From positions 1 to 32,275 of the forward strand of contig CANBRQ010000026.1 in the NCBI GenBank assembly GCA_947371955.1: a stretch of DNA of 32,275 nt, written 5' to 3'. Every line of letters starts with the position of its first letter. Within the stretch, counting starts at the first letter, position 1. The notes under the pieces are model-generated. The model ran no database searches and had not been told where the DNA came from. It saw nothing but the letters and a program-made list of their open reading frames with translations. Below are positions 18,989 through 26,167 of this stretch, piece after piece. The stretch comes from Paracoccaceae bacterium. GTDB taxonomy: Bacteria > Pseudomonadota > Alphaproteobacteria > Rhodobacterales > Rhodobacteraceae. The translations under genes and the position numbers were made by a program.

Positions 18989-19765
18989 CTAGCGCTGGCT
19001 GAAGTGGCGCAGCCAGCCCAGACCGGCGACGGTCTCTCCGGCCGGGCGATATTCGCAGCCGACAAAGCCTGTGTAGCCCAGCGCATCCAGCGCCCCCAGC
19101 ACCCGCACATCGTCCAACTCGCCCGAGCAGGGTTCATGCCGGTCTGGAATTGCGGCGATCTGGACATGGCCGATGATGTGCATCAGGGCTTGCAGGCCTT
19201 TGATCACGTCACCATGCAGGATCTGCCGGTGGTAGATGTCGAACTGCAGCTTCAGGTTGGGCAGGGCGAGACTGGCGATCAGATCAGCCGCATAGTTGAA
19301 ATCGTTCAGGAAATACCCCGGCATGTCGCGCTTGTTGATCGGCTCGATCACCACATCCAGCCCGACAGCGCCGGCCTTGTCGCACAGGTACAAAAGCGAC
19401 TCGCCATAAGTCGCACGCGCCGTCGTGTCGACCCGGTCTGCAATCCCCGCCATCACATGCACCCGCCCGACCTTGGTGGCCGCCGCATAGGTCAGCGCGG
19501 TGGCGACCGAGGCGCGGAATTCCTCGCGACGGGCTGGCAAGGCGGCAAGCCCACGATCTCCGGCGGCCCAATCGCCCGGCGGCAGGTTGAACAGCGCTTG
19601 CGTCAGGCCATTCGCTTGCAATGCCTCGGCGATCTGGGCGGGCGGATAGGCATAAGGGAACAGGAACTCCACCGCGTCGAACCCAGCCCCGGCTGCGGCA
19701 GCGAAACGGTCCGGGAAATCGACCTCGGTGAACATCATCGACAGGTTGGCGGCGAAATGCGGCAT
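18989..19765 (-). CDS. Hydroxypyruvate isomerase / 2-oxo-tetronate isomerase family protein
   Basis: A 258-residue TIM-barrel enzyme of the AP-endonuclease-like sugar isomerase family. It opens MPHFAANLSMMFTEVDFPDRFAAAAGAGFDAVEFLFPY, the usual Hyi/OtnI start. Likely metal and catalytic residues lie in VIEPINKRD, LQFDIYH, GHVQIA and GCEYRPAG. Hyi interconverts hydroxypyruvate and tartronate semialdehyde in glyoxylate metabolism; OtnI acts on 2-oxo-tetronate, and sequence alone does not separate the two. GAGGAG is placed well before the ATG. It follows arsJ on the same strand after 73 bases, without evident functional link, and is convergent with the kinase. Confidence 0.85.
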   Translation of the reverse strand: MPHFAANLSMMFTEVDFPDRFAAAAGAGFDAVEFLFPYAYPPAQIAEALQANGLTQALFNLPPGDWAAGDRGLAALPARREEFRASVATALTYAAATKVGRVHVMAGIADRVDTTARATYGESLLYLCDKAGAVGLDVVIEPINKRDMPGYFLNDFNYAADLIASLALPNLKLQFDIYHRQILHGDVIKGLQALMHIIGHVQIAAIPDRHEPCSGELDDVRVLGALDALGYTGFVGCEYRPAGETVAGLGWLRHFSQR

Positions 19766-19838
19766 GGCGTGGTCTCCTCGTCCCGGCAGGGTCAGCCGCG
19801 ACGATAGCCATGGGCAAGTCCGGGCGATAGCCCCCGCG

Positions 19839-21059
19839 CTACAGCCTGCGCACCGCCACCCAGCTTGCCGCAGCCATGGCCCCCGCCGTAGCAAGGCACA
19901 ACGGCAGCCCGCCCAACTGATAGCTGATGCCCGACAGCGCCGTGCCCAAAAGCCGCCCCGCCGCATTGGCCATGTAGTAGAACCCCACATCCATCGAGAC
20001 CCTCTCTGCCCGCGAGAAGGCCAGGATCAGATAGGAATGCACCGAGGAATTCACCGCAAAGACAAAGCCGAAGGCCATCAGGCCAAGCACCAACACCACC
20101 GTGAACCACATCGCCGGGGCGGCAAAGGACAAAGCCGCCAGCACCAGTGGAATAGGCGTCAGAATCGCCGCCCAAAGCACGGCCTTGCCGATGATGGCCG
20201 ACTCGGGCTGGCCCTTCGCCTTCAGAAGCTGCGGCGCAAAGGCCTGCACTGCCCCGTAAGCGATGGTCCACAAAGCCATGAAGCCGCCTATCAGGAAAAA
20301 CGCCGTCCGGCGGCCATCCGGGGTGCCATCCGACAGAACCGCCTGAAAATACACCGGAATCCCCACGACAAACCAGACATCCCGCGCCCCGAACAGAAAC
20401 ATCCGCGCCAGCGACAACTGGTTGATGCGCCTGTCCTTCGACCAGATCTGCGAGATCTTCGCCTCTTTCTTGCCCGGCGGCAGACCCTTCGGCAGGAACA
20501 GCACCACGGCTGCCAGGATCACCGCCAGCACCGCCGCCATCCCCCAGACTGCCGTCTTGAACCCCACCAGCGCCAGCAAGGCCGCGCCCAGAAAGAACCC
20601 CAGCCCCTTGACCGCGTTCTTCGACCCGGTCAGCACCGCCACCCAGCGGAACAGCACACCCTCCCCCTTCGGCGCCAGCACCTTGACCGCCGACTTGGAA
20701 GACATCTTCGCCAGATCCTTGGCCACCCCCGACACACCCTGCACCGCCGTGACAAAGGCAACCGAGGCCGCAATGCTCCACGCCGGGTCCAGTTGCGCCA
20801 GCGCAACCAAAGCGGCGATCTGCAGGCACAGGCCCGCATACAGCGTGGTCGCCAGCCCGAAGCGCGCCGCAATCCAGCCCGCGTAAAGGTTGGTCACCAC
20901 CCCGGCCAGTTCATACAGCAGGAACAGCCACGCCAGTTGAATAGGCGTGAACCCCAACCCGTTGAACTGCAGCAACACCAGCAGCCGCAACGCGCCGTCT
21001 GACAGCATGAAAGCCCAATAGGCCGCCGTCACCGCCACATAGGCACGAAGGCCGTTCAC
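19839..21059 (-). CDS. arsJ: Organoarsenical efflux MFS transporter ArsJ
   Basis: A 406-residue inner-membrane protein with about 12 hydrophobic segments, of the major facilitator superfamily. The stretches [53 protein letters not shown] and [16 protein letters not shown] match ArsJ. In the known pathway GAPDH uses arsenate instead of phosphate to make 1-arseno-3-phosphoglycerate, which ArsJ exports; outside it falls apart to release arsenate. The adjoining GAPDH gene overlaps it by four bases, exactly as expected for an ArsJ partner, which strengthens the call. Confidence 0.95.
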   Translation of the reverse strand: MNGLRAYVAVTAAYWAFMLSDGALRLLVLLQFNGLGFTPIQLAWLFLLYELAGVVTNLYAGWIAARFGLATTLYAGLCLQIAALVALAQLDPAWSIAASVAFVTAVQGVSGVAKDLAKMSSKSAVKVLAPKGEGVLFRWVAVLTGSKNAVKGLGFFLGAALLALVGFKTAVWGMAAVLAVILAAVVLFLPKGLPPGKKEAKISQIWSKDRRINQLSLARMFLFGARDVWFVVGIPVYFQAVLSDGTPDGRRTAFFLIGGFMALWTIAYGAVQAFAPQLLKAKGQPESAIIGKAVLWAAILTPIPLVLAALSFAAPAMWFTVVLVLGLMAFGFVFAVNSSVHSYLILAFSRAERVSMDVGFYYMANAAGRLLGTALSGISYQLGGLPLCLATAGAMAAASWVAVRRL

Positions 21060-22066
21060 AGCGACCCTGCAACCATGCGAACCACATCAGCCAGACGGCA
21101 GGAATAGCCCCACTCATTGTCATACCAAGCGTAGATCTTCACCTGCGTGCCGTTCACCACCATCGTACTCGCCGCATCAATGATTGAAGACCTCGGGTCA
21201 TTCACATAGTCGGTCGACACCAAAGGCCGCGTCTCAAACCCCAGAATCCCCTTCAACACCCCCTCCGATGCCGCCTTGAACAGCCCGTTCACCTCCTGAA
21301 CCGAGGTCTCCCGTTCCACTTCAAACACACAATCGGTCAGCGAGGCATTCAAAAGCGGCACCCTTACCGCATGGCCATTCAACCGCCCCTTCAACTCCGG
21401 ATAAATCAGCGTGATCGCCGTAGCCGACCCGGTGGAGGTCGGGATCAGGTTCATCAAAGCCGACCGCGCCCGCCGCATGTCCTTGGCCGGACGGTCCACG
21501 ATGGTCTGCGTGTTGGTCACATCATGGATCGTGGTGATCGACCCATGCCGGATGCCAATCCCCTCATGAATCACCTTGACCACCGGGGCGAGGCAGTTGG
21601 TCGTGCAACTCGCCGCCGTGATCAGGTTGTGCACCGCCGGGTCATAAAGGTGATGGTTCACCCCATAGACCAGATTCAAAGCCCCGCCGTCCTTGACCGG
21701 GGCCGAGACGACCACCTTCTTCACCCCCGCCGCATAGTAGGGCGCAATCTTCTCGGCAGTCTTGAAAATGCCGGTGCAGTCGATCACCAGATCAATCCCC
21801 ATCTCCGCCAACGGCAAATCCTCGATCCGCTTCGCAGCGGTCAGCCGGATACGCTGCCCCGACAAGGTCAGGCTTCCGGCATCAAAAGAAATAGACCGGG
21901 GCCAGCGGCCGTGCACCGAGTCGAACTCCATCAGCAAGGCATGCTGTTCCGGCTCCCCCACCGGGTCGTTGATCAGAACGATCTCTCCGCCTGCCCCGCT
22001 GTCGATCAGGTCACGCAGGGCAAGCTTGCCAATCCGGCCAAGGCCGTTCAGGGCGATACGGGTCAT
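21056..22066 (-). CDS. gap: ArsJ-associated glyceraldehyde-3-phosphate dehydrogenase
   Basis: A 336-residue NAD-dependent GAPDH. The Rossmann motif is [13 protein letters not shown], the catalytic cysteine is Cys154 in [11 protein letters not shown], and the general-base histidine is His181 in [10 protein letters not shown]. The C-terminal [16 protein letters not shown] is typical. Its place between the ArsR-ArsC fusion and arsJ, with four-base overlaps at both ends, identifies it as the dedicated enzyme that forms 1-arseno-3-phosphoglycerate from glyceraldehyde-3-phosphate and arsenate, rather than the housekeeping glycolytic gene. That role is inferred from established ArsJ/GAPDH pairing. 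Confidence 0.95.
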   Translation of the reverse strand: MTRIALNGLGRIGKLALRDLIDSGAGGEIVLINDPVGEPEQHALLMEFDSVHGRWPRSISFDAGSLTLSGQRIRLTAAKRIEDLPLAEMGIDLVIDCTGIFKTAEKIAPYYAAGVKKVVVSAPVKDGGALNLVYGVNHHLYDPAVHNLITAASCTTNCLAPVVKVIHEGIGIRHGSITTIHDVTNTQTIVDRPAKDMRRARSALMNLIPTSTGSATAITLIYPELKGRLNGHAVRVPLLNASLTDCVFEVERETSVQEVNGLFKAASEGVLKGILGFETRPLVSTDYVNDPRSSIIDAASTMVVNGTQVKIYAWYDNEWGYSCRLADVVRMVAGSL

Positions 22067-22875
22067 GTGAGGCGTCCAATTCGGTCAAGGTTCTGTTGCA
22101 GCGCAACTTTCTGCAATTCGGCAAAGGGCAAAGCGGCAAAGGCCGTGATGCGGCGGTGCAGTTCGGCATAGGCTTGGGCGAAAGCGAGCGCCTTTTCGGC
22201 GTCAGTTCCAGTGGCCTTGACCGGGTCCGGCACACCCCAGTGCGCGGTCATCGGCTGACCCGGCCAAGGGGCGCATTCCTCGGCGGCGGACAAATCGCAG
22301 ACGGTAAAGACGAAATCCATCTGCGGCGCATCGGCTGCGGCAAACTCGGACACATGTTTCGACCGAAGCGGCGCGACGTCATGCCCGGCCCGCGCCAGAA
22401 CCTCGATCGCGAAGGGGTTCAACTGTGTGCCGGGGCGCGTACCCGCCGAATAGGCGGTGAAGCGCCCCTTCCCCGCATCGCGCAGGATGGCTTCGGCAAA
22501 GATCGACCGGGCCGAGTTGCCCGAGCAGATGAACAGCACATTCCAAGGACGGTCAGCCATGGCAAACTCCTTTGGGTGGATGTGGGCGGAAAGATCCGGG
22601 CGGCCGCGCCCGGCGTCATTGACCAGATAGCCGACAAGATCCGCCACCTGTTCCAGCCGGACGCTGTAGAACAAGGACCGCCCCTGCCGTTCGGCCTCGA
22701 TCAACCCGGCGGCTTCAAGGTCTGACAGGTGGTGCGACAGCGTATTGGCCTTGAGGTCCAGCGCCTGCGAAATCTCGGTCGGCCGCACGCCCTGCGGCGC
22801 AAAGCGCATCAGCAACCGGAAGACGGCAAGGCGTCCGGGATGGCCAAGGGTGGCGAAGGCGAGGCTCTGTTCCAT
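22063..22875 (-). CDS. ArsR-type regulator fused to arsenate reductase (ArsC, LMW phosphatase type)
   Basis: A 270-residue two-domain protein. Residues 1-95 form an ArsR/SmtB winged helix ([16 protein letters not shown], then [32 protein letters not shown]). Residues 108-245 form a thioredoxin-coupled arsenate reductase with P-loop CSGNSAR (Cys117 to Arg123), redox cysteines Cys193 and Cys201 and Asp217 in WGVPDPV. The DNA-binding half contains no cysteine, so the classical arsenite-binding thiols are missing there. An AAAGGAG (22567-22573) lies six bases before an internal ATG at codon 106 (22560), so a separate ArsC may also be made. It heads the operon with gap and arsJ. An inverted repeat and a Pho-box-like element lie upstream. 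Confidence 0.9.
   Translation of the reverse strand: MEQSLAFATLGHPGRLAVFRLLMRFAPQGVRPTEISQALDLKANTLSHHLSDLEAAGLIEAERQGRSLFYSVRLEQVADLVGYLVNDAGRGRPDLSAHIHPKEFAMADRPWNVLFICSGNSARSIFAEAILRDAGKGRFTAYSAGTRPGTQLNPFAIEVLARAGHDVAPLRSKHVSEFAAADAPQMDFVFTVCDLSAAEECAPWPGQPMTAHWGVPDPVKATGTDAEKALAFAQAYAELHRRITAFAALPFAELQKVALQQNLDRIGRLT
22560..22573 (-). promoter_or_regulatory. Internal ribosome binding site and start for stand-alone ArsC
   Basis: Reading the minus strand, AAAGGAG (22573 to 22567) is followed after six bases by ATG (22560 to 22558), which opens [15 protein letters not shown], a natural ArsC N-terminus. The sequence is an optimal Shine-Dalgarno site inside the inter-domain linker (residues P101 to A105). 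It suggests either internal initiation or a remnant of formerly separate arsR and arsC genes. Confidence 0.6.
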
Positions 22876-22877
22876 AC

Positions 22878-22893
22878 TTCCTGAATACAGGAA
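22878..22893 (-). promoter_or_regulatory. Inverted repeat at ars promoter, probable ArsR operator
   Basis: TTCCTG (22878-22883) and CAGGAA (22888-22893) form a perfect 6 bp inverted repeat around AATA, three bases upstream of the regulator start codon. A GATATT that could serve as -10 element on the minus strand overlaps its upstream edge. The position is right for repression by the encoded ArsR domain. It also contains the only purine-rich stretch (AGGAAG) near the ATG, which is too close for good initiation. Confidence 0.6.
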
Positions 22894-22909
22894 ATATCGC
22901 CGTGCCCTA

Positions 22910-22927
22910 GTGAAGGTTTTATGACAG
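22910..22927 (-). promoter_or_regulatory. Pho-box-like element upstream of the ars operon
   Basis: On the minus strand the 18 bases CTGTCATAAAACCTTCAC match the PhoB-box layout of two 7-base repeats 11 bp apart: the first repeat CTGTCAT is perfect and the second (CCTTCAC) agrees at 5 of 7 positions with CTGTCAC. A GATATT -10-like hexamer follows after 11 bases, similar to the spacing in phosphate-starvation promoters where the box replaces the -35 element. It lies directly behind the hisD-type stop codon. Control by PhoB is inferred. Confidence 0.55.
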
Positions 22928-22929
22928 CG

Positions 22930-24276
22930 TCACTCGCCCTGCCCAAGGTAAGGCGTCCGCATCGGCCCCGCCGCATTGGCATGGGCTGGAAAGCCCTCAT
23001 ACTCCGCCAGCCTCCGCGCATGGCCCGACAGTTCCGGCCAGGCCTTCGCGGTGACATAGCCAATCGAACTGCGCTTCATGAAATCCGTCACCGACAAGGG
23101 CCCATGACTGCGCGCGCCCGAGGAGGTCGGCAGCACATTGTTCGGCCCCAGACAGAAGTTCGCCACCGTCACCGGCGTATGCGGCCCCAGCAAGATCTCG
23201 GCAGCCTCGGTCAACTCGCCCAAGTGTTCAAAGGGCCGGGTCGACAAAATCTCCAGATGCTCCGGCGCATAGTCGTTGATAAACGCGTAAGCCTCCGCCA
23301 GCGACCCCGCCAGAATGATCCCCCCCGACCGCCCCGTCAGCACGGTCTGTGAAAACCCCTGCCGCTGCGGCGTCATCTGCGCCCAATGGGCCGGCAAGGC
23401 CTCCAACGCCTGCGCCACGACCGTCTCCGATGTGGTCACCAGCCAGGCCGAGGAATCCGGCCCATGCTCCGCCTCGATCAGCAAATCCAAGGCCGCAAGC
23501 CCGCCATGCACCGTCCCATCATCAAAGATGATGCATTCCGAGGGCCCCGCCGGAAGCCCCGGATCAATCACATCCGACAACAACCGCTTGGCCGCCACCA
23601 CATAAGGCGACCCCGGCCCGACGATCTTGATGGCCCGCTTCACCGTCTCAGTCCCAAACGCCGCTGCCGCCACTGCCTGCGCGCCGCCCACCTTGTAGAC
23701 CGTCTCAACCCCCGCCAACCGCGCCGCCACCAGCGTCGCCGCATCCACCTTCCCGTCCAAGGTCGGCGGCGTGAAGATCGCCACATCCTTCACCCCGGCC
23801 AATACCGCCGGAACCGAGGTCATCATCGTCACCGACGGAAAACTCCCTTTCCCCCGCGGCACATACAGCGCAACCGACCGCAGCGGCGTAAACCTGTCCC
23901 CCGCAAAGGCCCCCGGCCGGATTTCCTTGAGAAACATCGGGTCCGGCACCTGTTCCTCATGAAACCAGCGGATATTGCCAATCGCATAGCGGATCGTCTC
24001 GACCAAATCCGGCTCCAGCAGCGCAAAGGCCTCGTCAAACTCCGCTTCCGACGCCTTCAGCCCCTCAGGCCGCAACCCCTCCGCCCCATCCAGCTCCCGG
24101 CCAAACCGCGCCAGCGCCACATCGCCTTCCAGCCTCACGGCTTCAATGATCGGGCGCACCTTGTCGAAGAACTCGGCCAGATTGCCCTCCGACCGGCGCA
24201 GCAGGTCCCCCCGCGCCTCGGCCGACAAGCCTGCCAGTCTGACCACATTCACGTCTGCCATATCCGCCCCACCCAT
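22930..24276 (-). CDS. Histidinol-dehydrogenase (HisD) family dehydrogenase, probably non-biosynthetic
   Basis: A 448-residue NAD-dependent alcohol dehydrogenase of the HisD superfamily (ATG at 24276; ATG at 24261 behind GGGGCGG is equally possible). Family motifs include YVPRGKGSFPS, VGGAQAVAAAAFGTE, GPGSPYVVAAK and the catalytic pair Glu339-His340 in YAPEHLEI. Zinc-ligand positions differ from histidine-pathway HisD: the usual Gln is Glu268 (LLIEAEHG), the usual Asp is Asn373 (VANFCLGPNN), while His271 and His432 are kept; a nearby conserved His is Asn380. This and the adjacent SDR suggest a catabolic enzyme, of the kind seen with HpsN (dihydroxypropanesulfonate), not histidine synthesis. 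The exact substrate is unknown. Confidence 0.85.
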   Translation of the reverse strand: MGGADMADVNVVRLAGLSAEARGDLLRRSEGNLAEFFDKVRPIIEAVRLEGDVALARFGRELDGAEGLRPEGLKASEAEFDEAFALLEPDLVETIRYAIGNIRWFHEEQVPDPMFLKEIRPGAFAGDRFTPLRSVALYVPRGKGSFPSVTMMTSVPAVLAGVKDVAIFTPPTLDGKVDAATLVAARLAGVETVYKVGGAQAVAAAAFGTETVKRAIKIVGPGSPYVVAAKRLLSDVIDPGLPAGPSECIIFDDGTVHGGLAALDLLIEAEHGPDSSAWLVTTSETVVAQALEALPAHWAQMTPQRQGFSQTVLTGRSGGIILAGSLAEAYAFINDYAPEHLEILSTRPFEHLGELTEAAEILLGPHTPVTVANFCLGPNNVLPTSSGARSHGPLSVTDFMKRSSIGYVTAKAWPELSGHARRLAEYEGFPAHANAAGPMRTPYLGQGE

Positions 24277-24288
24277 CCCACAAAGCCC

Positions 24289-25038
24289 CTAGATAGAGGC
24301 CAGATAGCCGCCATCAATGCCAAGGCATTGCCCCGTGATATAGGCCGAAGCGTCCGAGGCCAAGAACACCACCGCCCCCACCAGATCCTGCCCGACCCCA
24401 AACCGCCCCTGCGGGATTTTCCCCAGCATCGCCTCGGCCCAGTCCTGATCCTGATAAAACACTTCCGTCAGGTCGGTGCGGAAATAGCCGGGTGCAATCG
24501 CATTCACCCTGACCCCCCGCCCGGCCCATTCCGCAGCCAAACCCCTTGTCATCCCCAACAGCCCCGATTTCGAAGACCCATAAGGCACCGCCGTCGGCAC
24601 GCCCACGAACGAAGTCAGCGAGGCCAGATTCACCACCGAACCCCGCCCCCGCGCCAGCATCCCCTTGCCCACCGCCTGCGTCGTGAAAAACGCGCCCTTC
24701 AGGTTGGTATCCACAATCCTGTCCCACAAAGCCGGGGTCACCTCGTTCGAGGGCATCACCTCCTCCACCCCCGCATTGTTGACCAGAATATCCACCTCCA
24801 GCCCCTCCAGCGCCGGCCCGATCCCCTCCGCCTCCGCCTGATCCAGCGCGAGGCATCTCACCCCCCGCCCCAGCCCCCTGATCCGCGCAGCCGTCTCCCC
24901 CAACGCCACCAAACTCCGGGCCGTAACCCCCAAATCCGCCCCCGCCTCAGCAAGTCCAACCGCCATAGCAGCCCCCAGCCCCCGACTGGCCCCCGTCACC
25001 AAAGCCGTCCGCCCCGAGAGTGAGAAAAGTTGCGACAT
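24289..25038 (-). CDS. SDR-family NAD(P)-dependent dehydrogenase
   Basis: A 249-residue classical short-chain dehydrogenase/reductase. It shows the cofactor motif TGASRGLG (about residues 15-22), NNAG, the catalytic serine in NLASLTSF and the Tyr-x-x-x-Lys in PYGSSKSG, and ends VFLASDASAYITGQCLGIDGGY. The overall look is that of gluconate 5-dehydrogenase or 2-deoxy-gluconate 3-dehydrogenase relatives, which oxidise sugar acids and polyols. A very strong ribosome binding site, GGAGGTGATC, precedes the ATG by six bases. The HisD-family gene starts 12 bases after its stop, so the two are cotranscribed and may oxidise the same polyol-like substrate in sequence. Confidence 0.88.
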   Translation of the reverse strand: MSQLFSLSGRTALVTGASRGLGAAMAVGLAEAGADLGVTARSLVALGETAARIRGLGRGVRCLALDQAEAEGIGPALEGLEVDILVNNAGVEEVMPSNEVTPALWDRIVDTNLKGAFFTTQAVGKGMLARGRGSVVNLASLTSFVGVPTAVPYGSSKSGLLGMTRGLAAEWAGRGVRVNAIAPGYFRTDLTEVFYQDQDWAEAMLGKIPQGRFGVGQDLVGAVVFLASDASAYITGQCLGIDGGYLASI

Positions 25039-25040
25039 GG

Positions 25041-25049
25041 ATCACCTCC
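25041..25049 (-). promoter_or_regulatory. Full-length Shine-Dalgarno site of the SDR gene
   Basis: On the minus strand GGAGGTGAT is an uninterrupted nine-base match to the 3' end of 16S rRNA, with the GGAGG core six bases before the ATG at 25038. It is the strongest ribosome binding site seen in the window and supports this start and high expression. Confidence 0.8.
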
Positions 25050-25121
25050 GAGGGCATCTTGCGAGGGTTTGAAGGGAAGCGGAAGGGCGTGTGGCAGGCA
25101 CTGTTCAACAACCTGCATTCG

Positions 25122-25778
25122 TCAATTCGCCCCGACTTCAAAATACCTCACGATGTATTCTGAATAGCGCGAGGTATTCCTCCGGTCCCATATTTCGACA
25201 CCGATACCGTAAATCTCACCATCGCTGGCGAAGGTGGTTAGCGTTCGCCGGAAGTTCGGCTCGTCCAGGAAGAAGATTGCGGTCGCTGTCGCGGATATAC
25301 TCTCAAGCGAACGACGCTCAATACACAGGGAAAAATCTGTAGCCGTGTAGCCCGTTCGGGGCTTTACGTTATCATATCCCGTGCACTCAAGTCTGAGTTT
25401 CTTCAGCTTCTGCCCGACGAACCGGTTTTGAAAGCTGTAAACAAAGTTCATCGGCACCGGCCCGTTCTTGTCATAACTGTTGAACTCAAGAAATTTGCCA
25501 AATCTGTAGAAACCAAACTCACCGGATCGGAAAAGCAAATGGCATCCGCTGCCTTTTGCCCCAACAGAGAACAAGAAGATGTCCTTTTCTGCAGGATCAT
25601 CAGCGCGCGAAACGATCAGGTCGCCTTGCCTTTCGACAACCTTTCCCTTCTGCGCTTGGCAAACGTAGCTGACGTCGGCCACGGGTTTATCAAGTGTTTG
25701 AGCGGAGAGATGCGGCGCAAGAAGGCCCGACATCAAAAATAGGGCGCACGAACCCAACAGCGCGAATGTTCTTACCAT
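25122..25778 (-). CDS. Secreted or periplasmic protein of unknown function
   Basis: A 218-residue protein from the ATG at 25778 (a TTG two codons earlier is possible). It begins with a clear signal peptide (MVRTFALLGSCALFLMSGLLAPHLSAQ). The mature part has four cysteines (SYVCQ, GSGCH, RLECTG, FSLCIE) that could make two disulfides, and many aromatic residues (FGFYRFGKFLEF, YSFQNRF), typical of a compact beta-rich exported domain. AGAGGGG lies upstream. Its DNA is visibly richer in A and T than the neighbouring genes, which hints at later acquisition. I recognise no family, and no neighbour gives a functional clue. Confidence 0.7.
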   Translation of the reverse strand: MVRTFALLGSCALFLMSGLLAPHLSAQTLDKPVADVSYVCQAQKGKVVERQGDLIVSRADDPAEKDIFLFSVGAKGSGCHLLFRSGEFGFYRFGKFLEFNSYDKNGPVPMNFVYSFQNRFVGQKLKKLRLECTGYDNVKPRTGYTATDFSLCIERRSLESISATATAIFFLDEPNFRRTLTTFASDGEIYGIGVEIWDRRNTSRYSEYIVRYFEVGAN

Positions 25779-25867
25779 TCCCAACTACCCCTCTTCAAAC
25801 GCCCGCACTTAAACCCCGATTCGCGCATCATGGTTAACACAGCCAAACACCTCCGCGCGTAGAGACG

Positions 25868-25900
25868 GAAGGAAGACCGAAGGAAGACGCAAGGAAGACA
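25868..25900 (+). repeat. Three tandem 11-base repeats (AAGGAAGAC core)
   Basis: The units gaaggaagacc, gaaggaagacg and caaggaagaca follow each other without gaps. Each contains AAGGAAGAC unchanged. A period of 11 bases is about one DNA helix turn, so a protein could contact all three on one face; replication slippage is an alternative explanation. Confidence 0.75.
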
Positions 25901-26026
25901 GCGCTTTCCCCTCAAATCCCGCCGATTAATCCAGCGTTCGCAAGCCCTTGCGGCCCGTTGTGCGGTGTTGGCAGGCTCCGGCGTCTTGCGAGGCGGAGGA
26001 AAGACGCTCAGTCATCGCTTCGTCGG

Positions 26027-26047
26027 TTTGCCTGAATTTCAGGCAAA
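26027..26047. promoter_or_regulatory. Perfect 21-base palindrome, probable operator or RNA hairpin
   Basis: TTTGCCTGAA (26027-26036) and TTCAGGCAAA (26038-26047) are exact inverted repeats around a single T, about 120 bases before the substrate-binding-protein gene. The GTTTGCCTGA half recurs at 26113-26122, which points to binding of one regulator at more than one site. Confidence 0.65.
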
Positions 26048-26048
26048 G

Positions 26049-26060
26049 TCCTACGTAGGA
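26049..26060. promoter_or_regulatory. Perfect 12-base palindrome TCCTACGTAGGA
   Basis: This is a fully symmetric 12-mer one base after the longer palindrome. Its sequence differs from the TTTGCC-type sites, so it may be the site of a second factor or part of a promoter. Confidence 0.5.
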
Positions 26061-26103
26061 GAAACCTAACCCACGCGGCGAAAATCCGTCATTGTTTCCC
26101 ATG

Positions 26104-26119
26104 GGCAAACATGTTTGCC
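26104..26119. promoter_or_regulatory. Perfect 16-base palindrome GGCAAACATGTTTGCC
   Basis: It shares the TTTGCC/GGCAAA arms with the palindrome at 26027-26047 and lies about 50 bases before the substrate-binding-protein start codon, a position suited to repression of the operon promoter. Confidence 0.6.
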
Positions 26120-26167
26120 TGACGCCCACAACAGCGCCGCAAGGGTGCGATGAACAGGGAGACTGCG

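Larger units (their letters stand above)
25779..26167. other. Long non-coding region before the NMT1-type operon
   Basis: About 390 bases without a credible gene. It holds three tandem 11-base repeats (25868-25900), a CGCAAG/CTTGCG hairpin near 25940, a stem of GCGTCTT (25981-25987) and AAGACGC (26001-26007), and three perfect palindromes between 26027 and 26119. A leader RNA or several operators for the downstream transporter genes are likely. It does not contain the conserved TPP-riboswitch blocks that might be expected before a thiamine-precursor transporter. Confidence 0.6.

Noticed and set aside
21056-22066. Housekeeping glycolytic GAPDH
   Set aside because: No pgk or other glycolytic gene is adjacent; four-base overlaps with the ArsR-ArsC fusion and arsJ identify it as the arsenate-specific copy.
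22063-22875. Frameshift or assembly error joining arsR and arsC
   Set aside because: The linker is in frame, without homopolymer tract, and codes for a plausible connector; fusion appears genuine, although the internal start site hints at its origin from two genes.
23386-25023. 545-codon plus-strand frame across the HisD-family and SDR genes
   Set aside because: It spans two well-supported genes in antisense and is composed mainly of Arg, His, Pro and Gln, typical for shadow frames in GC-rich DNA.
25926-26129. 67-codon minus-strand frame in the non-coding region
   Set aside because: It crosses the palindromes, shows no family resemblance and has no ribosome binding site.
25920-26160. TPP or other known riboswitch before the NMT1-type binding-protein gene
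   Set aside because: The family includes thiamine-precursor binders, but the conserved CTGAGA and ACCTGATC-type blocks are missing; only palindromes and short stems are seen.
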